Below, piece by piece: positions 55,015 through 63,271 of a stretch of DNA of 64,000 nucleotides (its first letter is position 1; each line of letters starts with the position of its first letter). The DNA lies in the NCBI RefSeq assembly GCF_022012395.1, contig NZ_JAKLTQ010000001.1, positions 62,001 to 126,000 of the forward strand. Reading direction: 5' to 3'. The position numbers and the translations under genes are program-made. Below the pieces are notes generated by a model. It saw only the letters and a program-made list of their open reading frames with translations. It did not search any database and was not told the DNA's origin. Source of the stretch: Arthrobacter hankyongi (GTDB lineage Bacteria; Actinomycetota; Actinomycetes; Actinomycetales; Micrococcaceae).

Positions 55015-56624
55015 ATCCGGAACAGTCCGAAGCCGGGTTCGGCCAGCGGGGCCAGGGCACAGACCTCCAGGGCCAGTCCCAGCACCGTGCGGGTGTCCGC
55101 CGGGTCGATGATGCCGTCATCCCAGAGCCGTGCGCTGGCGTAGTACGGGTTGCCCTGCTCCTCGTACTGGGCCCGGAGCGGCGCCCGGAAAGCTTCCTCT
55201 TCGGCCATGGACCAGCTGCGTCCGGCCGCCTCGAGCTGGTCCCGCTTGACCGTGGCCAGCACCGAGGCCGCCTGGTTGCCGCCCATCACCGAGATCCGGC
55301 TGGCCGGCCAGGTCCACAGGAAGCGCGGCGAATAGGCGCGGCCGCACATTGAGTAGTTACCGGCGCCGAATGAGCCGCCGATGATGACCGTCAGCTTCGG
55401 TACCCGCGTGGTGGCGACGGCGGTGACCAGTTTGGCCCCATGCTTGGCGATGCCGCCGGCCTCGTAGTCCTTGCCGACCATGAACCCGGAGATGTTCTGC
55501 AGGAAGACCAGCGGGATGCCGCGCTGGTCGCACAGCTGGATAAAGTGCGCGCCCTTGAGCGCCGATTCGCTGAACAGCACCCCGTTGTTGGCCACGATGC
55601 CGGCCTCGCGGCCGTGGATGCGGGCGAATCCGGTGACCAGCGTGGGTCCGTACTCGCGCTTGAACTCGTGGAAGCCGGACCCATCCACCAGCCGCGCAAT
55701 AACCTCGCGGACCTCGTAGGGGACGTTTACGTCCGGCGGGACGGCCCCGTACAGCTGAAGCGGGTCCGCCAGCGGAGGCATCGAAGGCGCGGCCGGCCCT
55801 GCCTGCTCGGCGGCGGCAGCCGGCGGCAGGCTGGCCACGATGTCCCGGACGATCTGCAGTGCATGCCGGTCGTTCTCGGCCAGATGGTCGGTGACCCCGG
55901 AAACCCTGGCGTGCACCTCCCCGCCGCCGAGTTCCTCCGCGGTGACCACCTCGCCGATGGCGGCCTTCACCAGCGGCGGCCCGCCCAGGAAGATGGTGCC
56001 CTGGTTGCGCACGATCACCGTCTCGTCGCTCATCGCCGGCACGTACGCACCACCGGCCGTGCAGGAACCGAGCACGGCGGCGATCTGCGGTATGCCGGCG
56101 GCCGAGAGATTGGCCTGGTTGTAGAAGATCCTGCCGAAATGCTCGCGGTCCGGGAAAACCTCGTCCTGCTTCGGCAGGAACGCTCCCCCGGAATCCACCA
56201 GGTAGATGCACGGCAGCCGGTTCGCCAGCGCCACCTCCTGGGCCCGCAGGTGCTTCTTGACCGTCACCGGGTAGTAGGTCCCGCCTTTGACCGTGGCGTC
56301 GTTGGAGACCACCATCACGTGCCGGCCGTGCACCAGGCCGATCCCGGTGATGATCCCGGCCCCGGGGCACTCGCCGTCGTACATTCCGTCCGCGGCCAGC
56401 GGTGACAGTTCCAGGAAGGGGCTGCCCTCGTCAAGCAGTTCGTCCACGCGCCCGCGCGGCAGCAGCTTGCCGCGGTCCAGGTGCCGCCGCCGGGACGATT
56501 CCGGGCCGCCCACGGCCGCCGCCTCCAGTTTGGCGCGCAGTTCGGCCGCCAGCGCCCGCTGCGCCGCGTCATTTGCCTGAAATTCCGGACTGGACGGATC
56601 CAGCCGGGAAACCAATGTCTCCAT
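55011..56624 (-). CDS. Acyl-CoA carboxyltransferase beta subunit (MCC beta-like)
   Basis: 537 residues, a full-length carboxyltransferase with [18 protein letters not shown], the acyl-CoA-site [16 protein letters not shown] and [14 protein letters not shown], and the biotin-site [16 protein letters not shown]. These are closest in pattern to 3-methylcrotonyl-CoA carboxylase beta subunits. First gene of the seven-gene operon, divergent from the TetR gene, with twin palindromes in the spacer. Confidence 0.93.
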   Translation of the reverse strand: METLVSRLDPSSPEFQANDAAQRALAAELRAKLEAAAVGGPESSRRRHLDRGKLLPRGRVDELLDEGSPFLELSPLAADGMYDGECPGAGIITGIGLVHGRHVMVVSNDATVKGGTYYPVTVKKHLRAQEVALANRLPCIYLVDSGGAFLPKQDEVFPDREHFGRIFYNQANLSAAGIPQIAAVLGSCTAGGAYVPAMSDETVIVRNQGTIFLGGPPLVKAAIGEVVTAEELGGGEVHARVSGVTDHLAENDRHALQIVRDIVASLPPAAAAEQAGPAAPSMPPLADPLQLYGAVPPDVNVPYEVREVIARLVDGSGFHEFKREYGPTLVTGFARIHGREAGIVANNGVLFSESALKGAHFIQLCDQRGIPLVFLQNISGFMVGKDYEAGGIAKHGAKLVTAVATTRVPKLTVIIGGSFGAGNYSMCGRAYSPRFLWTWPASRISVMGGNQAASVLATVKRDQLEAAGRSWSMAEEEAFRAPLRAQYEEQGNPYYASARLWDDGIIDPADTRTVLGLALEVCALAPLAEPGFGLFRM

Positions 56625-56664
56625 TGACAGCTTTCCCGCGCGCCCGCCGCGTGGACGGGCCTTG

Positions 56665-56680
56665 GTTAATAAGCACTAAC
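56665..56680. promoter_or_regulatory. Operator-like palindrome 1 (GTTA-N8-TAAC)
   Basis: A 16-bp element whose outer four bases form an inverted repeat, 41 bp before the carboxyltransferase start. TATTAA within it may be part of the minus-strand promoter. It is 25 bp from the second copy, centre to centre. Confidence 0.6.
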
Positions 56681-56689
56681 TCAATTCAG

Positions 56690-56705
56690 GTTAGTAGGGC
56701 TTAAC
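56690..56705. promoter_or_regulatory. Operator-like palindrome 2 (GTTA-N8-TAAC)
   Basis: Second 16-bp copy. It covers the likely -35 of the TetR gene (TTAGTA, 18 bp before TATAAT), so bound protein would block the regulator's own promoter. Confidence 0.6.
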
Positions 56706-56714
56706 CGGGTTGTC

Positions 56715-56720
56715 TATAAT
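56715..56720 (+). promoter_or_regulatory. -10 element of the TetR gene
   Basis: Perfect TATAAT, 33 bp before the GTG at 56753. The weak -35 falls within palindrome 2. Confidence 0.65.
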
Positions 56721-56752
56721 CGACCGAGATACACCCTGCCGAAAGGATCGCA

Positions 56753-57406
56753 GTGGCAGCCTCCACCGCCGCAAACGCATCGCCCGGCACCACCGGCGCT
56801 GCCGGGCCCGCCGGCCGGGCCACCGGCCGCAGCCTGGCCAAGGCCTCCCGCCGTTCGGCGCTGCTCTCCGCCGCCGCCGCCCTGTTCGCCGAACGGGGCT
56901 TCAACGGTGTCTCCATCGAGGACCTGGGCGCGGCGGCGGGGGTGAGCGGACCGGCGGTCTACCGGCACTTCAGCAGCAAGCAGGCCGTGCTCGTGGCCCT
57001 GTTGACCGGGGTCAGCCAGGACCTGCTCGACGGCGGCCGGGCGGTGGTCGGCAGTTCTTCCGGGCCGGAGGCAGCCCTGCGCGGCCTGATCGAATTCCAC
57101 GTCGACTTCGCCCTGGGCAACCCGGATGTGATCCGCGTCCAGGACCGGGACCTGGACTCGCTCAGCCCCGAGGACGCCGAACGCGTCCGGTCGCTGCAGC
57201 GCAGCTACCTGCGGGTGTGGGTGGACGTGCTGGCCCAGCTGATCCGCGGTGAGGAGCCGGCCCGGCTGCGGATGCGCGCCCATGCGGTGTTCGGCCTGAT
57301 CAACTCCACTGCGCACTCCACCCGCCGGGGCCAGCTGGTGCGGGACAAGGGCTGGCGCCGGAAATTGCTCGAAACAATGGCTTGGGCCGCGCTGAAAGCC
57401 GAGTAA
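56753..57406 (+). CDS. TetR family regulator of the divergent acyl-CoA operon
   Basis: 217 residues from a GTG at 56753 with AAAGGA upstream. The first 30 residues are low-complexity. The helix-turn-helix runs about 35-80 with LFAERGFNGVSIEDLGAAAGVSGPAVYRHFSSK split over it, then a ligand-binding helical domain. The 128-bp spacer to the divergent operon carries two 16-bp palindromes, so it probably represses that operon and itself, relieved by a CoA thioester or catabolic intermediate (inference). Confidence 0.9.
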   Translation: MAASTAANASPGTTGAAGPAGRATGRSLAKASRRSALLSAAAALFAERGFNGVSIEDLGAAAGVSGPAVYRHFSSKQAVLVALLTGVSQDLLDGGRAVVGSSSGPEAALRGLIEFHVDFALGNPDVIRVQDRDLDSLSPEDAERVRSLQRSYLRVWVDVLAQLIRGEEPARLRMRAHAVFGLINSTAHSTRRGQLVRDKGWRRKLLETMAWAALKAE

Positions 57407-57439
57407 CCTGTTGGAACACCCTCTATCGAAAGGCCCGCC

Positions 57440-57907
57440 GTGATCGAGCTCCGCCCTGTGGAACCTGCCGACCTGGACAAGTTCTTCGAGTACCAGCAAG
57501 ATCCGGATGCCAACCGGATGGCAGGTTTCAGCGCAAAGAATCCCTCCGACCGCGGGGTGTTCGACCACTACTGGCAGGGCCTGCTCAATGACTCCTCCGT
57601 CACCGTGCGCACCGTCACCGCCGACGGCGAAGTGGTGGGCAACGTGGTGGTCTACCACAGCGAGGGAGTGCCCGAACTGAACTACTGGACCGCCAAGAGC
57701 CACTGGGGCCGCGGGGTCACCACCGCCGCCGTAGAGCAGTTCCTGCGCGAATTCACCGAGCGTCCCATCCGGGCCCGCGTGGTCAAGGACAACCTGGGCT
57801 CGATCAAGATCCTGGAGAAGGCCGGCTTCCGCCGGATCGGCGAGGCGCAGGGCTTTGCCAACGCCCGCGCCGCCGTGGTCACCGAGGAAATCCTCGAACT
57901 GTCCTGA
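57440..57907 (+). CDS. GNAT family acetyltransferase
   Basis: 155 residues, RimJ/RimL-like. It begins MIELRPVEPADLDKFFEYQ, with HWGRGVTTAAVEQFLRE as the acetyl-CoA loop and VVKDNLGSIKILEKAGF after it. GTG start, AAAGG upstream. It follows the TetR gene by 33 bp on the same strand but its substrate has no evident link to the operon. Confidence 0.88.
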   Translation: MIELRPVEPADLDKFFEYQQDPDANRMAGFSAKNPSDRGVFDHYWQGLLNDSSVTVRTVTADGEVVGNVVVYHSEGVPELNYWTAKSHWGRGVTTAAVEQFLREFTERPIRARVVKDNLGSIKILEKAGFRRIGEAQGFANARAAVVTEEILELS

Positions 57908-57913
57908 CCGTCC

Positions 57914-57954
57914 CCGGGCATGGCGCTTCACACCATGGTGAGCACCATGCCCGG
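57914..57954. terminator. Bidirectional hairpin between convergent GNAT and E2 genes
   Basis: Arms CCGGGCATGG (57914-57923) and CCATGCCCGG (57945-57954) are a perfect 10-bp inverted repeat with a 21-base loop that contains the palindrome CACCATGGTG. The right arm lies in the last codons of the E2 gene. Confidence 0.45.
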
Positions 57955-59358
57955 ATCGGCGAGGATGGCCCCGACGTCGGCCAGGCAGGCCGAGGCCTGG
58001 GCGCCGTCCACCAACCGGTGGTCGAAGGTCAGGCCCAGCGTCAGTACCTGGCGCAGGGCGACCGTCCCGCGGTATTCCCACGGCAGCCGCCGCACTGCCC
58101 CGATGGCCAGGATCGCCGCCTCGCCCGGATTCAGGATGGGCGTGCCAGCGTCCACCCCGAGGACCCCGACGTTGGTAATGGAGATAGTGCCGCCGGTCAA
58201 CTGCTGCGGCGTGGTCCGGGCCGCCCTGGCCGTCTCCACCAGATCGGCCAACGCCGCGGCCAGCGAGCGCAGGTCCAAGGTATGCGCGTCCTTGATGTTC
58301 GGCACCGTCAGACCGCGCTCGGACGCCGTGGCGATGCCCAGGTTCACATAGTTCTGCTGCACGATCTGGCCGTGTTCGGTGTCCCAGCGCCAGTTCAGCG
58401 CCGGATTCCGTTCCAGCGCCAGGCAGAGGGCCTTGGCCGCCAGCACCAGCGGGGTCAGCCGGAGTCCGGCGAAGGCATGGTCCGCCCGCAGCTTCTCCAG
58501 CAGGTCCATTGACGCGGTGGCATCGACGGTCAGGAAGACCGTCGCCTGCGGGGCGGTGAACGCGCTGGCCACCATGGCCGCGGCCGTCGCCTTGCGCACG
58601 CCCTGGATCGGGATCCGGGCCTCCCGCTCGGCGGCCCCGGCCAGCCAGCGGCCCGCCGGGACGGCTTCCGCCCCGGCCGGGGCAGGCGGGGCCGACGGCG
58701 CGCGCGGTGCCGTGTAGCCCTCCACGTCCGCACGGGTGACCAGGCCGTTGCTGCCGCTGCCGGGCACCTGGGCGAGGTCGACGCCGAGGTCCCGGGCCAG
58801 CTTGCGTACCGGCGGGGTGGAGCGCGGCCGGGTGCCCAGATCCGGCGCCGGCGCCGGGGGTGCCGGAGGCGCCTGAGCAGCCGGAGGTGCCTGCGGGGCC
58901 GGAGGCACCGGCTGCGCCGCCGGGGACGCCGCAGGCTCAGCGGAGCCTGCCGCCGGCCCGCCGCCGTCGAACGTCCGGCGGCGGCGCACCGGCCGTTCGC
59001 CGGTCTCGGCCGCGGCACCGTAGCCCACCAAATTGGCCTCCCGCTCCGGCCGCACGTAGCCTGCCGCCGGCGGGGCGGCAGGCCGGCCGGCGGCTGGCTC
59101 GTCACCGGCCGCCTCCCCGGCCACCTCGAAGGAGACAATCGGCTCGCCGACGCGCACCGTGGTTCCCGGCGCGCCGTGCAGCTTCCGGACCACGCCGGCG
59201 AACGGGGAGGGCAGTTCCACCACCGCCTTGGCCGTCTCCACCTCGCCGAGGACCTGGTTCAGGGCCACGCTGTCCCCCTCGGCCACGCGCCAGCCGACGA
59301 TGTCCGATTCCGTCAGTCCCTCGCCCAGGTCCGGCAGGGTGAATACCTTGATCGCCAC
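57928..59358 (-). CDS. bkdC: Branched-chain 2-oxoacid dehydrogenase E2 (dihydrolipoyl acyltransferase)
   Basis: 476 residues. One lipoyl domain with the modified lysine in VETAKAVVE (Lys44), a long Pro/Ala linker (about 105-180), a peripheral-subunit-binding domain (VRKLARDLGVDLAQVPGSG), and a catalytic core ending FDHRLVDG with His447 and Asp451. The GTG at 59358 shares one base with the E1beta stop and has GGAGG upstream. Branched-chain rather than pyruvate specificity is inferred from the E1 subunits and the neighbouring catabolic operon. Confidence 0.92.
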   Translation of the reverse strand: MAIKVFTLPDLGEGLTESDIVGWRVAEGDSVALNQVLGEVETAKAVVELPSPFAGVVRKLHGAPGTTVRVGEPIVSFEVAGEAAGDEPAAGRPAAPPAAGYVRPEREANLVGYGAAAETGERPVRRRRTFDGGGPAAGSAEPAASPAAQPVPPAPQAPPAAQAPPAPPAPAPDLGTRPRSTPPVRKLARDLGVDLAQVPGSGSNGLVTRADVEGYTAPRAPSAPPAPAGAEAVPAGRWLAGAAEREARIPIQGVRKATAAAMVASAFTAPQATVFLTVDATASMDLLEKLRADHAFAGLRLTPLVLAAKALCLALERNPALNWRWDTEHGQIVQQNYVNLGIATASERGLTVPNIKDAHTLDLRSLAAALADLVETARAARTTPQQLTGGTISITNVGVLGVDAGTPILNPGEAAILAIGAVRRLPWEYRGTVALRQVLTLGLTFDHRLVDGAQASACLADVGAILADPGMVLTMV

Positions 59359-60368
59359 TAGTCCTCCAGCCCGCTGAGCGAGTTCGGCCGGTCCAGCACC
59401 CGGTCCACACCGTCCAGGATGCGGTCCAGGTCCGGCACGTGGTGCTGCTCCATCCGGGCCGACGGGTACGGGATGTCGAAGCCGGTCACGCGTACCGGGG
59501 CGTGCTCGAGATAGTAGAAGCAGCGCTCCGTGATCCCGGCAGCCAGCTCGGCGCCCAGGCCGCCGGTCTGCGATGCCTCGTGCGTGATGACCAGCCGGCC
59601 GGTGCGCCGCACCGAGTCCGCCACCGTGCCGAAGTCCAGCGGCGAGAGCGAGCGCAGGTCGATCACCTCCAGCGAGATGCCCTCGTCCGCCGCCGCGTCG
59701 GCCGCCGCCAGTGCCGTGGGCACCAGCGGACCGTAGGCCACCAGGGTGGCGTCGCTGCCCGGACGTTCGATCCGGGCCTGGTCCAACGGGGCGGCCGCGG
59801 ACAGGTCCGCCTCCAGGTCCACCTCGCCCTTGAGGTGGTAGCGCCGCTTGGGCTCGAAGAACATCACCGGGTCGTCGCACGCAATCGCCTGCTGGACCAT
59901 CAGGAAAGCGTCCTGCGGGTTGGACGGGGTGACCGCACGCAGGCCGGCGGTGTGCAGGAAATAGGCCTCGGGCGATTCGGAATGGTGCTCGGCCCCGCCG
60001 AAGCCGCCGCCGAAGGGCACCCGGACGGTGATCGGCATCTTCACCCGGCCGCGCGAGCGGTAGTGCAGCTTGGCCACCTGGCTGACGATCTGGTCGAAGG
60101 CGGGGTAGACGAAGCCATCGAACTGGATCTCGCAGACCGGGCGGTAGCCGCGGAAACACATTCCGACGGCGGTGCCCAGGATCCCCGACTCGGCCAGCGG
60201 AGAGTCCACCACGCGGTGGGCGCCAAAGTCCTTCTGCAGCCCGTCGGTGATCCGGAAGACCCCGCCGAGGGTACCGATGTCCTCGCCGATCAGCAGCACC
60301 TTGGGATCGCGGTCCAGGGCCTTGCGCAGGCCGGCATTAATGGCCTGGCCAAACGTCATCGTGGTCAT
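59358..60368 (-). CDS. bkdB: Branched-chain 2-oxoacid dehydrogenase E1 beta
   Basis: 336 residues with LIGEDIGTLGGVFRITDGL, PLAESGILGTAVGMC and IQFDGFVYPAFDQIVSQVAK, the transketolase-type central and C-terminal domains. The ATG at 60368 overlaps the E1alpha stop (ATGA) with AAGGAGG upstream. It forms the alpha2-beta2 decarboxylase with the preceding gene. Confidence 0.94.
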   Translation of the reverse strand: MTTMTFGQAINAGLRKALDRDPKVLLIGEDIGTLGGVFRITDGLQKDFGAHRVVDSPLAESGILGTAVGMCFRGYRPVCEIQFDGFVYPAFDQIVSQVAKLHYRSRGRVKMPITVRVPFGGGFGGAEHHSESPEAYFLHTAGLRAVTPSNPQDAFLMVQQAIACDDPVMFFEPKRRYHLKGEVDLEADLSAAAPLDQARIERPGSDATLVAYGPLVPTALAAADAAADEGISLEVIDLRSLSPLDFGTVADSVRRTGRLVITHEASQTGGLGAELAAGITERCFYYLEHAPVRVTGFDIPYPSARMEQHHVPDLDRILDGVDRVLDRPNSLSGLED

Positions 60369-61492
60369 CGCTGGCCTCCTTCGGCCGCTTCGAAGCCGGC
60401 AAGGTACCGGGCGTAATGCTGTTTCTGCCGCTCGAGCACCGCATGCGGGGTGCTGTAGACATTGTCGAAGAGCTCCAGGTCCGAGGGGTCGGACAGGCCG
60501 GTGCACGCCGCCCGCAGGCCGGCCGCGGCGTCGTCGGCCGCGGTACGCACCTGCGCCTGGAAGCCGTCGTCGAACAGGCCCTCGGACTTCAGGTAGGCCG
60601 CCAGCCGGTCGATCGGGTCCCGGGTGCGCCAGTCCTCGAGCTCGTTCGGGTCCCGGTAGCGGGTCGGGTCGTCCGCCGTGGTGTGCGGACCCATCCGGTA
60701 GGTCACGGCCTCGATGAAGTACGGGCCGGCGCCGGTGCGGACCCGGTCCAGTGCCTCGCGGGTGACCGCCAGGCAGGCCAGCACATCATTGCCGTCCACC
60801 CGCACGCTCGGGATGCCGAAACCCGGGGGCCGGTCCGCGATGGCGCGCTGGGCCTGGACGCGCACCGGTTCCGAGATGGCCCACTGGTTGTTCTGGCAGA
60901 AGAAGAGCACCGGGGCCTGGAAGCTCGCGGCGAAGACCATCGCCTCGTTCAGGTCGCCCTGGCTGGTGGCGCCGTCGCCGAAGTAGGTCATGGTGGCGGT
61001 CTCGGCGCCGTCGAACTTGGTGGCCATCGCATAGCCGGTGGCGTGCAGCGCCTGCGCGCCGATGATGATCTGCATCGGGGCCATGTTCAGCCGGTAGGGG
61101 TCCCAGCTGGAGGGGGCGTTGCCGCGCCAGACCTTGACCAAATCCGCGTACTCGACCCCCCGGCAGTACGCGACGCCGGTCTCACGGTAGCTGGGGAAGA
61201 CAAAGTCGTCCGGGGCCAGGGCGCGGCCGGAGCCGATCTGGGCGGCCTCCTGCCCCAGCAGCGGCGGCCACAGCGCCAGCTCCCCCTGCCGCTGCAGTGC
61301 GGTGGCCTCGACGTCGATCCGGCGGACCACGACCATGTCCCGATAGAGCCCTTGGAGCCGGCCGCCGTCGATGTCCTCGAGCCAGCTGTCGTAGTGCGGC
61401 TCGGGCACCCTGACCCCGGCCGGGGTAAGCAACTGCACCCAGGGTTCGCTGATTTTTTCCCCGGTCGCCGGACCGGCACCTGCTAAGGACAT
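60365..61492 (-). CDS. bkdA: Branched-chain 2-oxoacid dehydrogenase E1 alpha
   Basis: 375 residues from the ATG at 61492 with GTGGAG upstream. The thiamine-diphosphate motif reads GDGATSQGDLNEAMVFAASF and ends QNNQW; SYRETGVAYCRGV and RMGPHTTADDPTRYR match branched-chain E1alpha and its actinobacterial homologues. A promoter with TTGCGC and TATCGT spaced by 17 bp lies upstream, and an Lrp-type regulator is divergent. Confidence 0.94.
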   Translation of the reverse strand: MSLAGAGPATGEKISEPWVQLLTPAGVRVPEPHYDSWLEDIDGGRLQGLYRDMVVVRRIDVEATALQRQGELALWPPLLGQEAAQIGSGRALAPDDFVFPSYRETGVAYCRGVEYADLVKVWRGNAPSSWDPYRLNMAPMQIIIGAQALHATGYAMATKFDGAETATMTYFGDGATSQGDLNEAMVFAASFQAPVLFFCQNNQWAISEPVRVQAQRAIADRPPGFGIPSVRVDGNDVLACLAVTREALDRVRTGAGPYFIEAVTYRMGPHTTADDPTRYRDPNELEDWRTRDPIDRLAAYLKSEGLFDDGFQAQVRTAADDAAAGLRAACTGLSDPSDLELFDNVYSTPHAVLERQKQHYARYLAGFEAAEGGQR

Positions 61493-61564
61493 GGCGGCTC
61501 CACCTTTGCTGTCCGTATCAATCCGCTGCGGGACGGCCGGCCCCCTTGCCGGTCGGATATGGTG

Positions 61565-61593
61565 ACGATACTCACAGTGGTCAGCGCGCGCAA
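61565..61593 (-). promoter_or_regulatory. Promoter of the bkdA-bkdB-bkdC operon
   Basis: On the minus strand TTGCGC (61588-61593) and TATCGT (61565-61570) are separated by exactly 17 bp, 72 bp before the E1alpha ATG. Sites for the divergent Lrp-type regulator would be expected here but no clear box was found. Confidence 0.55.
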
Positions 61594-61646
61594 TCACCCC
61601 GTCCGAAACTGAGCAATCTGCCCCGCCCGCGTAGTGCTGGACGTGC

Positions 61647-61652
61647 TAATCT
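61647..61652 (+). promoter_or_regulatory. -10 element for a leaderless Lrp transcript
   Basis: TAATCT, eight bases before the ATG at 61661. No ribosome-binding site precedes that ATG. Confidence 0.45.
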
Positions 61653-61660
61653 TGCGCACT

Positions 61661-62116
61661 ATGCGGAACCTGGATGGTACCGACACGCGGCTGCTCCGGG
61701 CGCTGGCCCGGGATCCGCGCAGCACCGTGGTGGCCCTGGCCCAGGAGCTCGGCCTGTCCCGGAACACGGTGCAGGCGCGCCTGGCCCAGCTCGAACGCGG
61801 GAATATCTTCCTGCCGTTCGAGCGCCGGATCAATCCGGCGGCGCTGGGCTACCCGCTGGCCGCGTTCGTGCACCTGCATGTGCAGCAGCAGAAGCTCACC
61901 CCGGTCACCGAGGCGCTGGCGCTGATCCCGGAGGTGCTGGAGGCCTACGGCATCACCGGCCAGGCGGACATCCTCGCGAAAGTGGTGTCGGAGGGGGCCG
62001 AGGACCTGTTCCGGATCACCGGCAAGATCCTGGCCATCGACGGGGTGGAGCGGACCGACACCTCGCTGGCGATGCACGAACTGATCCCCTACCGCATGGA
62101 ACAACTGCTGCGCTGA
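61661..62116 (+). CDS. Lrp/AsnC family transcriptional regulator
   Basis: 151 residues from the ATG at 61661. The N-terminal helix-turn-helix is LDGTDTRLLRALARDPRSTV through ALAQELGLSRNTVQARLAQLE, followed by the ligand-sensing RAM domain. It is divergent from the bkd operon and 69 bp upstream of ald on the same strand, so it is placed to control branched-chain 2-oxoacid oxidation and alanine metabolism in response to amino acids. Confidence 0.9.
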   Translation: MRNLDGTDTRLLRALARDPRSTVVALAQELGLSRNTVQARLAQLERGNIFLPFERRINPAALGYPLAAFVHLHVQQQKLTPVTEALALIPEVLEAYGITGQADILAKVVSEGAEDLFRITGKILAIDGVERTDTSLAMHELIPYRMEQLLR

Positions 62117-62185
62117 CCGGCGTATGCTCGGTTGCACCAGCGGGTCCGCCCAGCGCGCCGGGGCGGCTGAGCGAAGGAAAGTGCC

Positions 62186-63271
62186 ATGCATATCGGTGTT
62201 CCGCGCGAAGTGAAGAACAACGAGTTCCGGGTCGCGATTACGCCCGCCGGCGTCCACGAACTGGTCCTGGCCGGCCACCAGGTCGGCATCGAGACCGGTG
62301 CCGGCGAAGGCTCGGCGATCGCGGACGCCGATTATGAGGCTGCCGGCGCCCGCATCTTCGGTTCCGCCGACGAGACCTGGGCCGAAGCCGAGCTGCTGCT
62401 GAAGGTCAAGGAACCGATGCCCGAGGAGTACCCCCGGCTGCGGCAGGGACTGACCCTGTTCACCTACCTGCATCTGGCCGCGGACCGGAACCTGACCAAC
62501 GAACTCTGCCGGCGCCGGGTCACTGCCATCGCCTACGAGACGGTCCAGCTGCCGGACCGGTCCCTGCCGCTGCTGGCGCCGATGTCCGAGGTGGCCGGGC
62601 GGCTGGCCCCGCAGGTGGGCGCCCAGTGCCTGATGCAGCCGCAGGGCGGCCGGGGTGTGCTGCTGGGCGGGGTGCCCGGCACGCACGCCGCCAACGTCGT
62701 CGTCATCGGCGGCGGCGTGGCCGGTTCCAATGCCGTGGCGATGGCCGCCGGCATGCGGGCCAACGTTACGGTGCTGGACACCAACGTCGCCCGGCTGCAG
62801 GAACTGGACGCGCAGTACCAGGGGCGGATCACCACGATTGCCAGCAACAGCTTCGAGCTCAGCGCCGCGGTGCTTTCCGCCGACCTGGTCATCGGTGCGG
62901 TCCTCATTCCCGGCGCCCGGGCCCCGCGGCTGGTCTCCAACGAGCTGGTCCGGCAGATGCGCCCGGGCTCGGTCATGGTGGACATTTCCATCGACCAGGG
63001 CGGCTGCTTCGAAGACTCACGGCCCACCACGCATGCGGACCCCACCTTCAGGGTGCACGACACGGTGTTCTACTGCGTGGCCAACATGCCCGGCGCCGTA
63101 CCGCGGACCTCCACCTATGCCCTCACCAACGCCACCCTGCGCTACATCAAGGCGGTGGCCGACGACGGCTTCGATGCGGCGGTCCTGCGCCTGCCCGAAC
63201 TGCTGCCGGGGCTGAACACCCGCGACGGCGTCATAGTTTCCGAACCGGTGCGGCTGGCCCATGCCGGCTGA
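62186..63271 (+). CDS. ald: Alanine dehydrogenase
   Basis: Interconverts L-alanine and pyruvate with NAD. The 361-residue protein has [17 protein letters not shown], the catalytic Lys75 in KVKEP and His96 in YLHLA, the nucleotide motif [14 protein letters not shown] and ISIDQGG. GAAGGAAAG precedes the ATG. It overlaps the start of the helicase gene by 11 bp. Confidence 0.96.
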   Translation: MHIGVPREVKNNEFRVAITPAGVHELVLAGHQVGIETGAGEGSAIADADYEAAGARIFGSADETWAEAELLLKVKEPMPEEYPRLRQGLTLFTYLHLAADRNLTNELCRRRVTAIAYETVQLPDRSLPLLAPMSEVAGRLAPQVGAQCLMQPQGGRGVLLGGVPGTHAANVVVIGGGVAGSNAVAMAAGMRANVTVLDTNVARLQELDAQYQGRITTIASNSFELSAAVLSADLVIGAVLIPGARAPRLVSNELVRQMRPGSVMVDISIDQGGCFEDSRPTTHADPTFRVHDTVFYCVANMPGAVPRTSTYALTNATLRYIKAVADDGFDAAVLRLPELLPGLNTRDGVIVSEPVRLAHAG

